A DNA stretch of 64,000 bases, taken from NCBI GenBank assembly GCA_964351865.1, contig CAYGPJ010000002.1, forward strand, positions 1-64,000. The letters run 5' to 3'. The number at the start of each line of letters is the position of its first letter. The first letter of the stretch is position 1. Below are positions 1 to 7,481 of the stretch, one piece after another. Source of the stretch: JBCDJI01 sp964351865 (lineage in GTDB: Bacteria > Verrucomicrobiota > Verrucomicrobiia > Methylacidiphilales > JBCBYL01). The position numbers were made by a program, and so were the translations under genes. Below the pieces are notes generated by a model. The model was not told the origin of the DNA. It saw nothing but the letters and a program-made list of their open reading frames with translations, and made no database searches.

Positions 1-1
1 C

Positions 2-64
2 AACTGGCAGTTCACCACCAAAGACGCCAGAATTAAACTCAAACGGTTATACCCGCCGATTTAG
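2..64 (+). mobile_element. C-terminal end of a probable IS630-family transposase, cut by the window edge
   Basis: An open frame enters from the left edge and stops at TAG 62-64. Its 20 residues include WQFTTKDARIKLKRLYP. I recognise this as resembling the extreme C-terminus of IS630-type transposases, which cut DNA with a DDE active site and insert at TA. Only the tail is visible, so the catalytic residues and the length cannot be judged. I did not find a convincing terminal inverted repeat just downstream. The identification rests on one short motif from memory. Confidence 0.45.
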
Positions 65-231
65 TCTTGGTTGAACACTAGTTTCTTTATCCGTCATAGC
101 GGAATAAACTAAGCAATAATGAAATTAAGTTAGCCGCGCTTCGCGCTAGGCTTTCCTAAATCGTATGTAGGGATTTTCGGGTTTTGGTTGTCAAGGAACT
201 GCGGGAAGGATACCGCTTAGGATGCCGTTTA
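65..231. other. Non-coding stretch between transposase tail and toxin remnant
   Basis: I see no supportable gene here. There is a short GC-rich hairpin around 131-148 (core GCGC-TTC-GCGC). It is followed by a pyrimidine-rich run resembling the stretch after the CGCG-CTAT-CGCG motif near 59851-59870. The two may be related non-coding repeats, but the match is short. Confidence 0.4.
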
Positions 232-546
232 TCAAAGATAAAGACGCTTGGACACTTCTTGCTGAACGCTTTCGTACTCCTCGTCATTCACCATTCCAAG
301 CCTTCTGATTAAATGAGCGACACTGACGCTTTGAATCTGCTGTAGGTGAAAAGCACCTTTCTTGAGGAAAGGCTTGGAAATAGATAGCTCCCACGGGTTG
401 CCACGTAACGCTGTGGTATGCGGCAAAACGGTTATCAGGGCAAGTTAGTCGTCTTCGGGGTAATCCGTCAGAAGAAGGCAAGGTCTGACCTTACCTGCAA
501 TACCCATGTCGATTAACCAGATATCTCCACGGGTGGCATCACGCAT
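232..546 (-). pseudogene. MazF/PemK-like toxin gene interrupted by an in-frame stop
   Basis: Reading from ATG 546 gives a compact 104-codon frame with the MazF-family pattern: RGDIWLIDMG near the start, then GKVRPCLLL, then LITVLPHTT and a C-terminal helix ending at TGA 234-232. MazF toxins are ribosome-independent mRNA endonucleases. Codon 34 is TAA (447-445), between the PEDD and LALITV segments. Everything after it stays in frame and looks conserved, so this is a recent point inactivation (or a sequencing error) and not a decayed gene. The start overlaps the antitoxin stop in an ATGCGTGA junction, the usual translational coupling of type II toxin-antitoxin pairs. Confidence 0.75.
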
Positions 547-721
547 TACGGGCGTCCTCAGCCTCCATTTCATCAAGCATGGCGAAACCCTGACGGGCGT
601 TTTCTTCGCACATGGCAATATCTTCCTCTTCGGATTCTATCTCGATGATTTTACGGCAGAGGACTCTCCTGTCCTGATAGGAGAGCCTTGGAAGTTCTTC
701 AATGACTTGTTCGACGGTCAT
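539..721 (-). CDS. Antitoxin of a MazEF-type toxin-antitoxin pair
   Basis: A 60-residue acidic protein starting at ATG 721 with a purine-rich AGAGG just upstream. It begins MTVEQVIEELPRLS and ends in the acidic helix MLDEMEAEDAR, a layout I associate with small antitoxins encoded immediately before MazF-like toxins. It would bind and neutralise the toxin and probably repress its own promoter. Its stop overlaps the start of the downstream toxin frame. The antitoxin frame is intact although the toxin frame is broken, as expected when the toxin is lost first. No DNA-binding motif is clear at this length, so the antitoxin class is uncertain. Confidence 0.65.
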   Translation of the reverse strand: MTVEQVIEELPRLSYQDRRVLCRKIIEIESEEEDIAMCEENARQGFAMLDEMEAEDARNA

Positions 722-856
722 ACCTCTACAGATAGGCGTAACTTTGAAAAAATCCAGCCTATTTGATCTTGGCAGGATGACATTTGATTTGGGGTGGGCG
801 GCTTGGACTTTAAGCCTTCGATCTCCGAGCTATGGCTTCACAAGCTGTATAAGAAT

Positions 857-880
857 GACGAGATACAATCTCGTCCTACA
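857..880 (-). repeat. Single REP-like hairpin with CTAC (inverted GTAG) foot
   Basis: A perfect 8-bp stem, GACGAGAT (857-864) with ATCTCGTC (868-875), encloses loop ACA and is followed by CTAC (876-879), the inverse of GTAG. It matches the right half of the 58-bp double hairpins at 2363-2420 and 59947-60004. One stem pair differs in a compensated way (A-T here, C-G there). REP elements in proteobacteria have this form: a conserved tetranucleotide at the foot of a stem-loop. It lies just upstream of a truncated toxin fragment. Confidence 0.7.
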
Positions 881-895
881 TCGAATTGATGTTAA

Positions 896-991
896 CACTT
901 AATTCGTATCGGTACTTTTGCAGTCGTCTATGAAGTGGATCACGCGCTGAAACGAGTGCTTGTTCTGGAAATCACTCATGCCGACAAGTGA
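896..991 (+). pseudogene. C-terminal remnant of a ParE/RelE-type toxin
   Basis: An open frame running to TGA 989-991 encodes RIGTFAVVYEVD followed by KRVLVLEITHAD. This is the last two strands of the ParE/RelE/HigB toxin fold (family pattern: RIGDYRVVYEV, then VLVLRIGHR). The frame is closed by TAA at 893-895, so the N-terminal half is missing. The break lies about 15 bp from the REP-like hairpin at 857-880, which suggests a rearrangement or insertion destroyed the gene. No start codon or antitoxin partner is visible. It cannot encode a working toxin. Confidence 0.55.
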
Positions 992-1025
992 AAATTCAAA
1001 ATCCAAAATCCAAAATCTTAAATCC
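991..1025. repeat. Five degenerate tandem heptamers of the AAAATCC type
   Basis: Five consecutive 7-bp units (AAAATTC, AAAATCC, AAAATCC, AAAATCT, TAAATCC) lie between the toxin remnant and the end of thiS. On the minus strand this becomes a T-rich tract just beyond the thi operon, without a hairpin. Confidence 0.7.
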
Positions 1026-1035
1026 CAACTAGACT

Positions 1036-1245
1036 TTATCCTCCTGCGACAACTCGCAAAAATTCCATCTTATCGCCATCCTGAATCTTCCGCTTCGTCC
1101 ACTCACTGCGTAACACCGCTTCCCCATTCAATTCAATCAGGATGGAGTTCACCTTCAAACCATGCGCTTCCACCAGGTCCATCAGTGTGGTGGGATCCTC
1201 GAAGCTTTTGACTTCTCCGTTTAAGGTCACGTTAACATTACTCAT
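1036..1245 (-). CDS. thiS: Sulfur carrier protein ThiS
   Basis: A 69-residue ubiquitin-fold carrier ending in the Gly-Gly that is adenylated and converted to a thiocarboxylate. It delivers sulfur to the thiazole synthase ThiG in thiamine biosynthesis. The length and the C-terminal VVAGG fit the family exactly. ATG 1245 overlaps the last codons of thiH, so the two are probably translationally coupled. No thiF-type adenylating enzyme is encoded nearby, so activation must rely on a gene elsewhere. It is the last gene of the minus-strand order thiG-thiH-thiS. Confidence 0.93.
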   Translation of the reverse strand: MSNVNVTLNGEVKSFEDPTTLMDLVEAHGLKVNSILIELNGEAVLRSEWTKRKIQDGDKMEFLRVVAGG

Positions 1246-2353
1246 GGCGACATAATTCGGCGTCCCAGTCTTTCCAGACCGGATCTAATCCCACGGTTTT
1301 TAAGTGCTGGGCAATTTCCTGAGCCGAGCGGTGGTCGCTGATGGTGAACTGTTCGGTGGCGGTTTCACCACCACTAAGAGAGGTTGCTTGAATGATCCCC
1401 TTCTCTGTTTTGTGAATCCGCTCATTGCCGGCTCCGGTATAACCGCCGGGCTCGGTATGAGCCCCCGCACTAATCAATGTCACTCCCAGCGGGAACAGGC
1501 CGTCGCGCAGCGACTGCGGTTCACGGGTCGAGAGCACGAGCCCCACCTGCGGGAAACAGACTCGGAACGCACAGAGCATCCGCACAAAATCCGGATCGCT
1601 GATCGGGTGTTGCGGTTCGAATGAACCTGCCGCCGGTTTGAGGCGTGGAAATGACAGGGTCAAGCTAGCCTTCCAGCAGTGTTTCAATAGATACTCTGCG
1701 TGTGCTGCCAGAGCGATAGCTTCTTCTTTCCAATCCCACAGCCCGAACAGCGCTCCGATGCCGATACGTCTGAATCCTGCTGCGTAAGCTCGTTCCGGGC
1801 ACTCCAAGCGCCAATCAAAATTTTTCTTAGGCCCAGATTCATGCATTTCAGCGTAGGTGGGACGATGATAGGTTTCCTGGTAAACGATCAGTCCTTCAGC
1901 TCCCGCTTCCACAATGGGGATATACTCTTCGGTTTCCATCGGCCCGACTTCCAGTGATATCGAAGGCACCAGTTTTCGCAGGCGAGCGGTGCAGTCTCTC
2001 AGGTAGTTGTTGGAAACAAACTTCGGATGTTCTCCTGCGACGATTAACACATTGCGAAAACCTTCAGCTACCAGATGCCGTGTTTCTTTCTCCACTTCAT
2101 CCAGCGATAAGGTGACACGAAATATCGGGTTGTTGCGTGAAAATCCACAGTATTTGCAGACGTTGACACATTCATTCGATACGTAGAGTGGGGCAAACAG
2201 TCGCATGGTGCGACCAAAGTACTGACGAGTCAGTCGCTGAGAATCGGCAGCCAGGGTCTCCAGCGGTACCTCATTCTCCAACAGGTTTTCAAAACGCCGG
2301 ACCAGCGGACTCTTTTCTTCCGGCAGACGGTTGAAGGTATCGACGAAGCTCAT
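1238..2353 (-). CDS. thiH: 2-iminoacetate synthase ThiH (radical SAM tyrosine lyase)
   Basis: Cleaves tyrosine with S-adenosylmethionine to give dehydroglycine, which supplies the C-N unit of the thiazole ring, releasing p-cresol. The radical-SAM cluster motif is visible as C62-x3-C66-x2-C69 within NECVNVCKYCGF. Length 371 is normal for ThiH. Use of ThiH in place of the oxygen-dependent glycine oxidase ThiO is typical of organisms able to make thiamine under low oxygen. The gene follows thiG after about 112 bp that contain a 58-bp double hairpin, and overlaps thiS by 8 bp. Confidence 0.93.
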   Translation of the reverse strand: MSFVDTFNRLPEEKSPLVRRFENLLENEVPLETLAADSQRLTRQYFGRTMRLFAPLYVSNECVNVCKYCGFSRNNPIFRVTLSLDEVEKETRHLVAEGFRNVLIVAGEHPKFVSNNYLRDCTARLRKLVPSISLEVGPMETEEYIPIVEAGAEGLIVYQETYHRPTYAEMHESGPKKNFDWRLECPERAYAAGFRRIGIGALFGLWDWKEEAIALAAHAEYLLKHCWKASLTLSFPRLKPAAGSFEPQHPISDPDFVRMLCAFRVCFPQVGLVLSTREPQSLRDGLFPLGVTLISAGAHTEPGGYTGAGNERIHKTEKGIIQATSLSGGETATEQFTISDHRSAQEIAQHLKTVGLDPVWKDWDAELCRHE

Positions 2354-2362
2354 GGTAAAAAT

Positions 2363-2420
2363 GTAGGCTGAGAGTGTATCTCGGCACTGATTAAATCGCC
2401 GAGAGGTAATCTCGGCCTAC
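2363..2420. repeat. 58-bp inverted REP pair (BIME-like double hairpin) inside the thi operon
   Basis: Starts with GTAGGC (2363-2368) and ends with its inverse GCCTAC (2415-2420). The right half is a perfect 7-bp stem, GCCGAGA (2398-2404) with TCTCGGC (2410-2416). The left half is a similar stem with one G-T wobble. By hand alignment 46 of 58 positions match the element at 59947-60004, which has exactly the same length. It lies in the gap between thiG and thiH, so it should be transcribed with them and could affect mRNA stability or the level of the distal genes. Confidence 0.8.
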
Positions 2421-2465
2421 AGTTACACGTCTTTTCTGGAGTGATAAGCAATAAGTGCATACGAA

Positions 2466-3263
2466 TTACGCGTCCAGGAAGGTAGTCAGTGGACTGGTCG
2501 GGGATGCCGAAGTGGATGGTTGGGGTAAACCGGATTCATAGGCCGCTCGCCCTGCCTGAACGGCCATGGCAAAAGCGCGAGCCATGATTAGTGGATTGGG
2601 TGCAATCGCAATGGCGGTATTGACTAATACCGCATCGGCTCCCATTTCCATTGCTTCCGCAGCATGGGAGGGGGCCCCGATACCGGCATCTACGATGACC
2701 GGGACAGTCGCCTGCTCAATAATAATGGCAATTTGCGCTCTGGTCTCGATACCACGATTGCTGCCAATTGGCGATCCTAAAGGCATAACCGTCGCGGCAC
2801 CAGCTTCTTCAAGTCGCTTAGCAAGAACAGGATCAGCATTTATATACGGAAGTACAGTAAAATCCTCTTTAACTAAAATTTCCGTCGCTTTCAGGGTTTC
2901 AATGGGATCCGGTAACAGGTAACGGGGATCCGGATGGATTTCCAGCTTCACCCACTTAGGCATGCCTACTGTCGCGGCCAGCCGCGCGATCCGGACAGCT
3001 TCCTCCGCGTTCATGGCACCGCTGGTATTTGGTACCAGTTGAAACCGTTCGGAATCGATAAAATCCATAATGTCAGCCGAAGCGTCGCCTTCACCAGACA
3101 AGTCTGCCCGTCGTAAAGCCACCGTCACCAGTTCCGTGCCGCAACCATTCAGAGTCTCACGCATCAGCTCTGGTGAAGCAAATTTTCCAGTGCCTAGAAA
3201 GAGTCGGGAATGGAACTCCTTGCCGGCAACTTTCCATGGGTTAATTGGTATTATGTCTGTCAT
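2466..3263 (-). CDS. thiG: Thiazole synthase ThiG
   Basis: Builds the thiazole phosphate of thiamine from deoxyxylulose phosphate, dehydroglycine (from ThiH) and ThiS-thiocarboxylate. The TIM-barrel protein has the Schiff-base lysine in WVKLEIHPD (K106) and the phosphate-binding region with GADAVLVNTAIA near residue 210. Length 265 is typical, with a Ser/Pro-rich C-terminal tail that is probably disordered. ATG 3263 is the first gene of the operon. The upstream 189 bp show no recognisable TPP riboswitch, so regulation by thiamine is not evident here. Confidence 0.94.
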   Translation of the reverse strand: MTDIIPINPWKVAGKEFHSRLFLGTGKFASPELMRETLNGCGTELVTVALRRADLSGEGDASADIMDFIDSERFQLVPNTSGAMNAEEAVRIARLAATVGMPKWVKLEIHPDPRYLLPDPIETLKATEILVKEDFTVLPYINADPVLAKRLEEAGAATVMPLGSPIGSNRGIETRAQIAIIIEQATVPVIVDAGIGAPSHAAEAMEMGADAVLVNTAIAIAPNPLIMARAFAMAVQAGRAAYESGLPQPSTSASPTSPLTTFLDA

Positions 3264-3385
3264 TTATATGAGATCCTCTTTATCCAAAGCGGTAAAAATA
3301 TATGGTATATCGCTGCTGTAAACAGGCAAAAAGCACCTCGATGGCATAAAAGTGATCGTCAAGGTAGCGCGAGTCGGTCTCAACT

Positions 3386-3402
3386 CAGCTGCGGTGCAGC
3401 TG
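3386..3402. other. Short perfect hairpin between xylB and thiG
   Basis: CAGCTGC (3386-3392) and GCAGCTG (3396-3402) form a 7-bp stem with a GGT loop, between the end of the sugar kinase gene and thiG. No T-tract follows on the minus strand, so it is not a canonical terminator. It could be a leader structure for thiG or a weak transcription end for the kinase gene. Confidence 0.45.
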
Positions 3403-3452
3403 TAAAAAGCAGTTCGGAACAAACCGCCCTATTCCCCTGCTTTCGGTTCAAG

Positions 3453-4973
3453 TCAGAGCACTGACTTACTCAGATCAAAGATCGGGCGACAAGCCTTGGA
3501 GAGCTGGTTGTGGACGTCCTGTAGCTGGCGATAGACCTTGATATTAGCCTTAACCGGCTTGGCGCTGGTCTTTTTATCTACCTTGACCAGATCGTCGGTG
3601 ATATGTGTCATGCGCACGCGATCTCCACGTTGCAGGAAGAAGCACCACATTGACTGGAGTGCAGCTCCGAAAGCGGCACCTTCCGTATTTTCCAGCGCCA
3701 CGACTTCTGCTTCAAAGACATCAGCTATGATTTGTCGCCATTCAGCGTTATTCGAACCTCCGCCAGTGACCCGAATCTGTTTTGGTCGAATACCCAGATC
3801 CTTCATCCGGTTCAGGCCATAGTTTAGCCCCAACGAAACTCCTTCCATCACCGATCGTGCCATGTGGGATTGCGTGAAATTGGAAGTCGTCATACCAAAG
3901 AAGACACCCGACGCATTCGGCAGGTTCGGCATGCGCTCTCCCTGGAAATACGGCAAGTGAATCAGCCCCTCGCTTCCCGCGGGGACTTCGCTCACCGCTT
4001 TACTGAGCTTAGCGTTATCCAGCGAAAAGGCGTTTTTAACCAGCTCGGTCGCAACGGTCACATTCATAGTACAGGCAAGTGGCAGCCATCCCCCGGTGCT
4101 GTCACAAAATGCTGCGATCTCACCTTCCGGATCAACCACCGGACGGGAGGAAAATGCGTACACGGTGCCAGAGGTGCCGAGACTGGTGGTGACCATTCCC
4201 GGCTTGGTATTACCTGTGCCAATTGCCCCCATCATGTTGTCGCCACCACCAGCCGAGACGATCGTCGCAGGATCCAGCCCCAACCGCTTGGCCACCATTG
4301 GCAATACCGTACCGACCGGGTCCGAGGAAGACTGAATCGCAGGAAGTTTTTCCTCCAAGGTGGGGTCGATGGCAGAAATCACGCGGGAATGCCAATTGCG
4401 GGTCTTGGTATCAAATAGTCCGGTTCCGGATGCGTCACCGGCCTCCATCGCGGCTTTACCCGTCAGGTGAAAATTCAGATAGTCGTGCGGCAGCAGGATT
4501 GTTTTTATGAGCTGATAATTCTTTGGCTCATTTTGCTTCATCCAGAGAATTTTCGAGGCAGTAAAGCCAGCTGGTATTCCGTTACCGGTCAAAGCGATGA
4601 CTTTTTTGAGTCCGCCGAGTTTTTTGACCAACGCATCTGCCTGGGAAGATGTGCTGGTATCACACCAGAGTTTGGAAGGCCGAATCACCTTATCAAATTC
4701 GTCCAAAGTCACGAGTCCATGCTGTTGACCAGAAATTCCGATCGCTTTTATCTGAGAGGCTTTCACCCCAGACTGCTTGACGACTTGTTTGATGGTTCGT
4801 TCCAGCGCCGATACCCATGTCTTGGGTTCTTGCTCACGAACTCCTTCTGGAAGATCTGGGATAAAACCGTAAGAAGCGGCGGCCGAAGCCATCACCTTCC
4901 CTGTTTTCCCGTGAATCAATACAGTTTTAGTGCCTTGTGTCCCGCTGTCTACCCCGATGAAGTACTCGCTCAT
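3453..4973 (-). CDS. xylB: FGGY-family carbohydrate kinase, probably xylulokinase
   Basis: Phosphorylates a sugar, most likely D-xylulose, with ATP. The N-terminal phosphate-1 motif GVDSGTQGTK, the substrate-side GISGQQHG, the linker GDASGTG, the ATP-site motif AGGGDNMMGAIG and TSLGTSGT, and the late GGGSNN are all present in FGGY order. Length about 506 is normal. I chose ATG 4973; a TTG at 5000 would add nine residues. No xylose isomerase or transporter accompanies it, so substrate specificity is inferred only from overall similarity to XylB. It is divergent from mnmE. Confidence 0.8.
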   Translation of the reverse strand: MSEYFIGVDSGTQGTKTVLIHGKTGKVMASAAASYGFIPDLPEGVREQEPKTWVSALERTIKQVVKQSGVKASQIKAIGISGQQHGLVTLDEFDKVIRPSKLWCDTSTSSQADALVKKLGGLKKVIALTGNGIPAGFTASKILWMKQNEPKNYQLIKTILLPHDYLNFHLTGKAAMEAGDASGTGLFDTKTRNWHSRVISAIDPTLEEKLPAIQSSSDPVGTVLPMVAKRLGLDPATIVSAGGGDNMMGAIGTGNTKPGMVTTSLGTSGTVYAFSSRPVVDPEGEIAAFCDSTGGWLPLACTMNVTVATELVKNAFSLDNAKLSKAVSEVPAGSEGLIHLPYFQGERMPNLPNASGVFFGMTTSNFTQSHMARSVMEGVSLGLNYGLNRMKDLGIRPKQIRVTGGGSNNAEWRQIIADVFEAEVVALENTEGAAFGAALQSMWCFFLQRGDRVRMTHITDDLVKVDKKTSAKPVKANIKVYRQLQDVHNQLSKACRPIFDLSKSVL

Positions 4974-5068
4974 AAGCCGCTGATTATACGTATCCGGCAA
5001 AAAGTTTCGAGTATTTAATCGCCTAGTATTGATTTTACGCCCAAAAATCGGCTACGGTCAGCTCTTCT

Positions 5069-6391
5069 ATGTCCAATACCATCGCCGCATTAGCTACCCC
5101 TCCAGTCCCCTCTGCACTGGCAATTATCCGACTGAGCGGCCCATTGGTGCATGAAATTTCTGAAAAACTAACGGGTTCTGAATGCCGTATCGGTAAAATT
5201 TCCTATCGTCTGTTAAAAGTTCATGGGGAACTGATAGATGATGTCGTGGTATCAGCCTGGAAAGGCCCGGCTTCGTTTACCGGGGAAGACATGGTCGAAT
5301 TTTCATGTCATGGCAACATGCTGATAGTCGATCGCATCATCTCCGCTTGCTGTGAGTTGGGAGCCGAACCTGCTGCGCCCGGTGAATTTACCCGGCGTGC
5401 ATATTTGAACGGCAAGATGGACCTGACGCAAGCAGAGGCGGTCAGCGACTTGATTCATGCTCGTAGTGAACGTGCGCTCAAAGCTGTGCGACGGTTTCAA
5501 CAGGGAGCATTCGGTCAAAAGCTTGCAGAAATTCGTGAGTCACTGCTTCAGGTTCTTTCTCATCTGGAAGCGTATATCGATTTCCCGGATGAGGATATCA
5601 GCCCAGAGGTCGGACAGAAGATGCAGGATGAAGTCTTGTCGATTTCCGGAAAAGTGGACACCTACCTAAAGACAGCTCAAACCGGAAAATTTCTGAGAAA
5701 CGGTGCAACAGTGGTGTTAGTCGGTGTTCCCAATGCCGGAAAATCATCACTGATGAATGCCCTGCTCGATGAGGATCGCGTACTGGTAAGTGATCAACCC
5801 GGCACCACCCGTGACACGGTAGATGCAGAGTGTCAGATCGGTGGCTTTCCTTGTTTCCTGACCGACACCGCGGGATTGCGTGATTCGAATGAGGTTATCG
5901 AAAAGATGGGCATGGAGCGCACCCGCAAATCACTGGCCGCAGCAGATGTCATTCTGCACCTGATTGATGGTGCGGCAGCCAATGTCATTGAGACACCAGA
6001 CTTGGACTTTCCAGACATCACAATCCCTGTGATACGTGTTATCACCAAGTCAGATTTGCAAACTCATTCCGAACTTGATGGACTTGCCGTCTCCAGCACC
6101 ACCGGCGAAGGGGTAGAAGCACTTAAAACCGCTATTCTGGCAGCACTTAAACTCAATGACCAAACGGCTCTCAATGAGTCTTTGGCCATCAATACCCGTC
6201 ACGAGTTTCATCTGAGAGAGGCACAAGAGCATTTGTTGCGCGCAAGTGAAAACTTACTGCATAATGAAGCCCCAGAGATTACCAGTTCTGACCTGCGTGC
6301 CGCCTTGTTTGCGATGGCTGAAATTGTGGGAGAAACTTCTAATGAAGATATTTTAGATCGATTGTTTCAGAATTTCTGTATTGGTAAATAA
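5069..6391 (+). CDS. mnmE: tRNA modification GTPase MnmE (TrmE)
   Basis: With MnmG it installs the aminomethyl/carboxymethylaminomethyl group on wobble U34 of certain tRNAs. The start MSNTIAALATPP is the standard N-terminal folate-binding domain. The G domain shows GVPNAGKSS (about residue 219), PGTTRDTV, DTAG and TKSD. The protein ends in FCIGK, the conserved C-terminal Cys motif. Length 440 is normal. It is divergent from xylB and followed 23 bp later by pyrD, probably in one transcript ending at the terminator at 7421-7461. Confidence 0.96.
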   Translation: MSNTIAALATPPVPSALAIIRLSGPLVHEISEKLTGSECRIGKISYRLLKVHGELIDDVVVSAWKGPASFTGEDMVEFSCHGNMLIVDRIISACCELGAEPAAPGEFTRRAYLNGKMDLTQAEAVSDLIHARSERALKAVRRFQQGAFGQKLAEIRESLLQVLSHLEAYIDFPDEDISPEVGQKMQDEVLSISGKVDTYLKTAQTGKFLRNGATVVLVGVPNAGKSSLMNALLDEDRVLVSDQPGTTRDTVDAECQIGGFPCFLTDTAGLRDSNEVIEKMGMERTRKSLAAADVILHLIDGAAANVIETPDLDFPDITIPVIRVITKSDLQTHSELDGLAVSSTTGEGVEALKTAILAALKLNDQTALNESLAINTRHEFHLREAQEHLLRASENLLHNEAPEITSSDLRAALFAMAEIVGETSNEDILDRLFQNFCIGK

Positions 6392-6414
6392 ACCTCCTCC
6401 GATAAATTACTCCT

Positions 6415-7422
6415 ATGCTTTACGAAAAAATGGTTCGTCCCCTGCTCTTCCGCACCGATCCGGAATGGATTCATGGTGTGGGAATGAAAGCGCTGAAAAC
6501 GGAATTTCTGGCCAAGGTGCTGGGAAATGCGGTGGGACCTCAAGGCCACCCGGTCAAGCTGTGGGGACTAACCTTCAGAAATCGTCTCGGTCTGGCCGCC
6601 GGTTTTGACAAGAATGCCGAGATCATCCCAGCTACCTACCATCTGGGTTTTGGATTTACCGAAATCGGTACCGTGACGGCTCAAGCCCAGCTCGGCAACC
6701 CACGTCCACGCGTCTTTCGCCTGGAAGCGCATAGTGGATTGATCAATCGACTGGGTTTCCCGAATGAAGGAGCCGAACGTATCGCTCGGCGGCTCAAGAG
6801 GCTTAAAACTTCGCACACTTTTCACCAATTTCCGTTGGGGATTAATCTGGGTAAAACCAAGGTGGTGGAACTGGAGGATGCCGCAGAGGATTATCTGTCT
6901 TCTTTCAAATGCCTCGAACCCTATGGCGATTTTTTTGTCATTAACGTCAGCTCACCCAACACGCCCAATCTCCGCCAATTACAAAAACCGGAACATCTGA
7001 AAAAGATACTGGCTCCTCTCATGGCAGAAAATCGGCAAAGAAAAAATAAGCCAGTGCTGCTAAAAATTGCTCCAGATCTCGAACCAACGGACATCGAAGA
7101 AATCCTGGAAACGGTGCAGGATCTGGCGCTGCAAGGTATTGTAGCCACCAATACGACCATAGACAGAACATCAGTTGATGGCCCCTCTAGTGGTGAAGCA
7201 GGAGGATTAAGTGGAGCGCCGGTGCGGGACAAAAGTACGGAGATCATTCGTCACATCCACCGAGCCACCAATGGCAAATTGCCGATCATCGGAGTTGGTG
7301 GTGTCATGACAGCGGATGACTATCAGCAAAAGCTGGATGCCGGGGCCTCACTGGTCCAGACCTATACCGGATTTGTCTATCGTGGTCCGATCATCGTGCG
7401 GCACCTGCTCATGAAAGAATAA
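6415..7422 (+). CDS. pyrD: Dihydroorotate dehydrogenase, quinone-linked class 2
   Basis: Oxidises dihydroorotate to orotate in pyrimidine synthesis, passing electrons to membrane quinone. The N-terminal amphipathic helix (MLYEKMVRPLLF) and the serine-type catalytic motif VNVSSPNTPNLR mark class 2. Barrel motifs such as VGGVMTADDYQQKLDAGA bind FMN phosphate. Length 335 fits. It follows mnmE closely and is terminated by a strong stem-loop. The pathway's dihydroorotase lies elsewhere in the window (42029-43381), not in an operon with it. Confidence 0.95.
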   Translation: MLYEKMVRPLLFRTDPEWIHGVGMKALKTEFLAKVLGNAVGPQGHPVKLWGLTFRNRLGLAAGFDKNAEIIPATYHLGFGFTEIGTVTAQAQLGNPRPRVFRLEAHSGLINRLGFPNEGAERIARRLKRLKTSHTFHQFPLGINLGKTKVVELEDAAEDYLSSFKCLEPYGDFFVINVSSPNTPNLRQLQKPEHLKKILAPLMAENRQRKNKPVLLKIAPDLEPTDIEEILETVQDLALQGIVATNTTIDRTSVDGPSSGEAGGLSGAPVRDKSTEIIRHIHRATNGKLPIIGVGGVMTADDYQQKLDAGASLVQTYTGFVYRGPIIVRHLLMKE

Positions 7423-7461
7423 AAAACGGCAGTGTAACTGATGAGAGCCACACTGCCGTTT
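7421..7461. terminator. Bidirectional Rho-independent terminator between pyrD and the foldase gene
   Basis: A perfect 12-bp stem, AAACGGCAGTGT (7424-7435) with ACACTGCCGTTT (7450-7461). On the minus strand the stem is followed by a run of T, ideal for the convergent foldase transcript. On the plus strand it directly follows the pyrD stop. Confidence 0.88.
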
Positions 7462-7481
7462 GATAAATTAAATGATTTAGC

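Noticed and set aside
3264..3452. Possible TPP riboswitch in front of thiG
   Set aside because: I looked on the minus strand for the conserved THI-box words (CTGAGA and the distal GAACCTGAT-type segment) and found none in the right order.
3441..3458. T-loop-like GGTTCAAGTC suggesting a tRNA
   Set aside because: Flanking bases do not pair into a T-stem, and no acceptor, D or anticodon arm is present.
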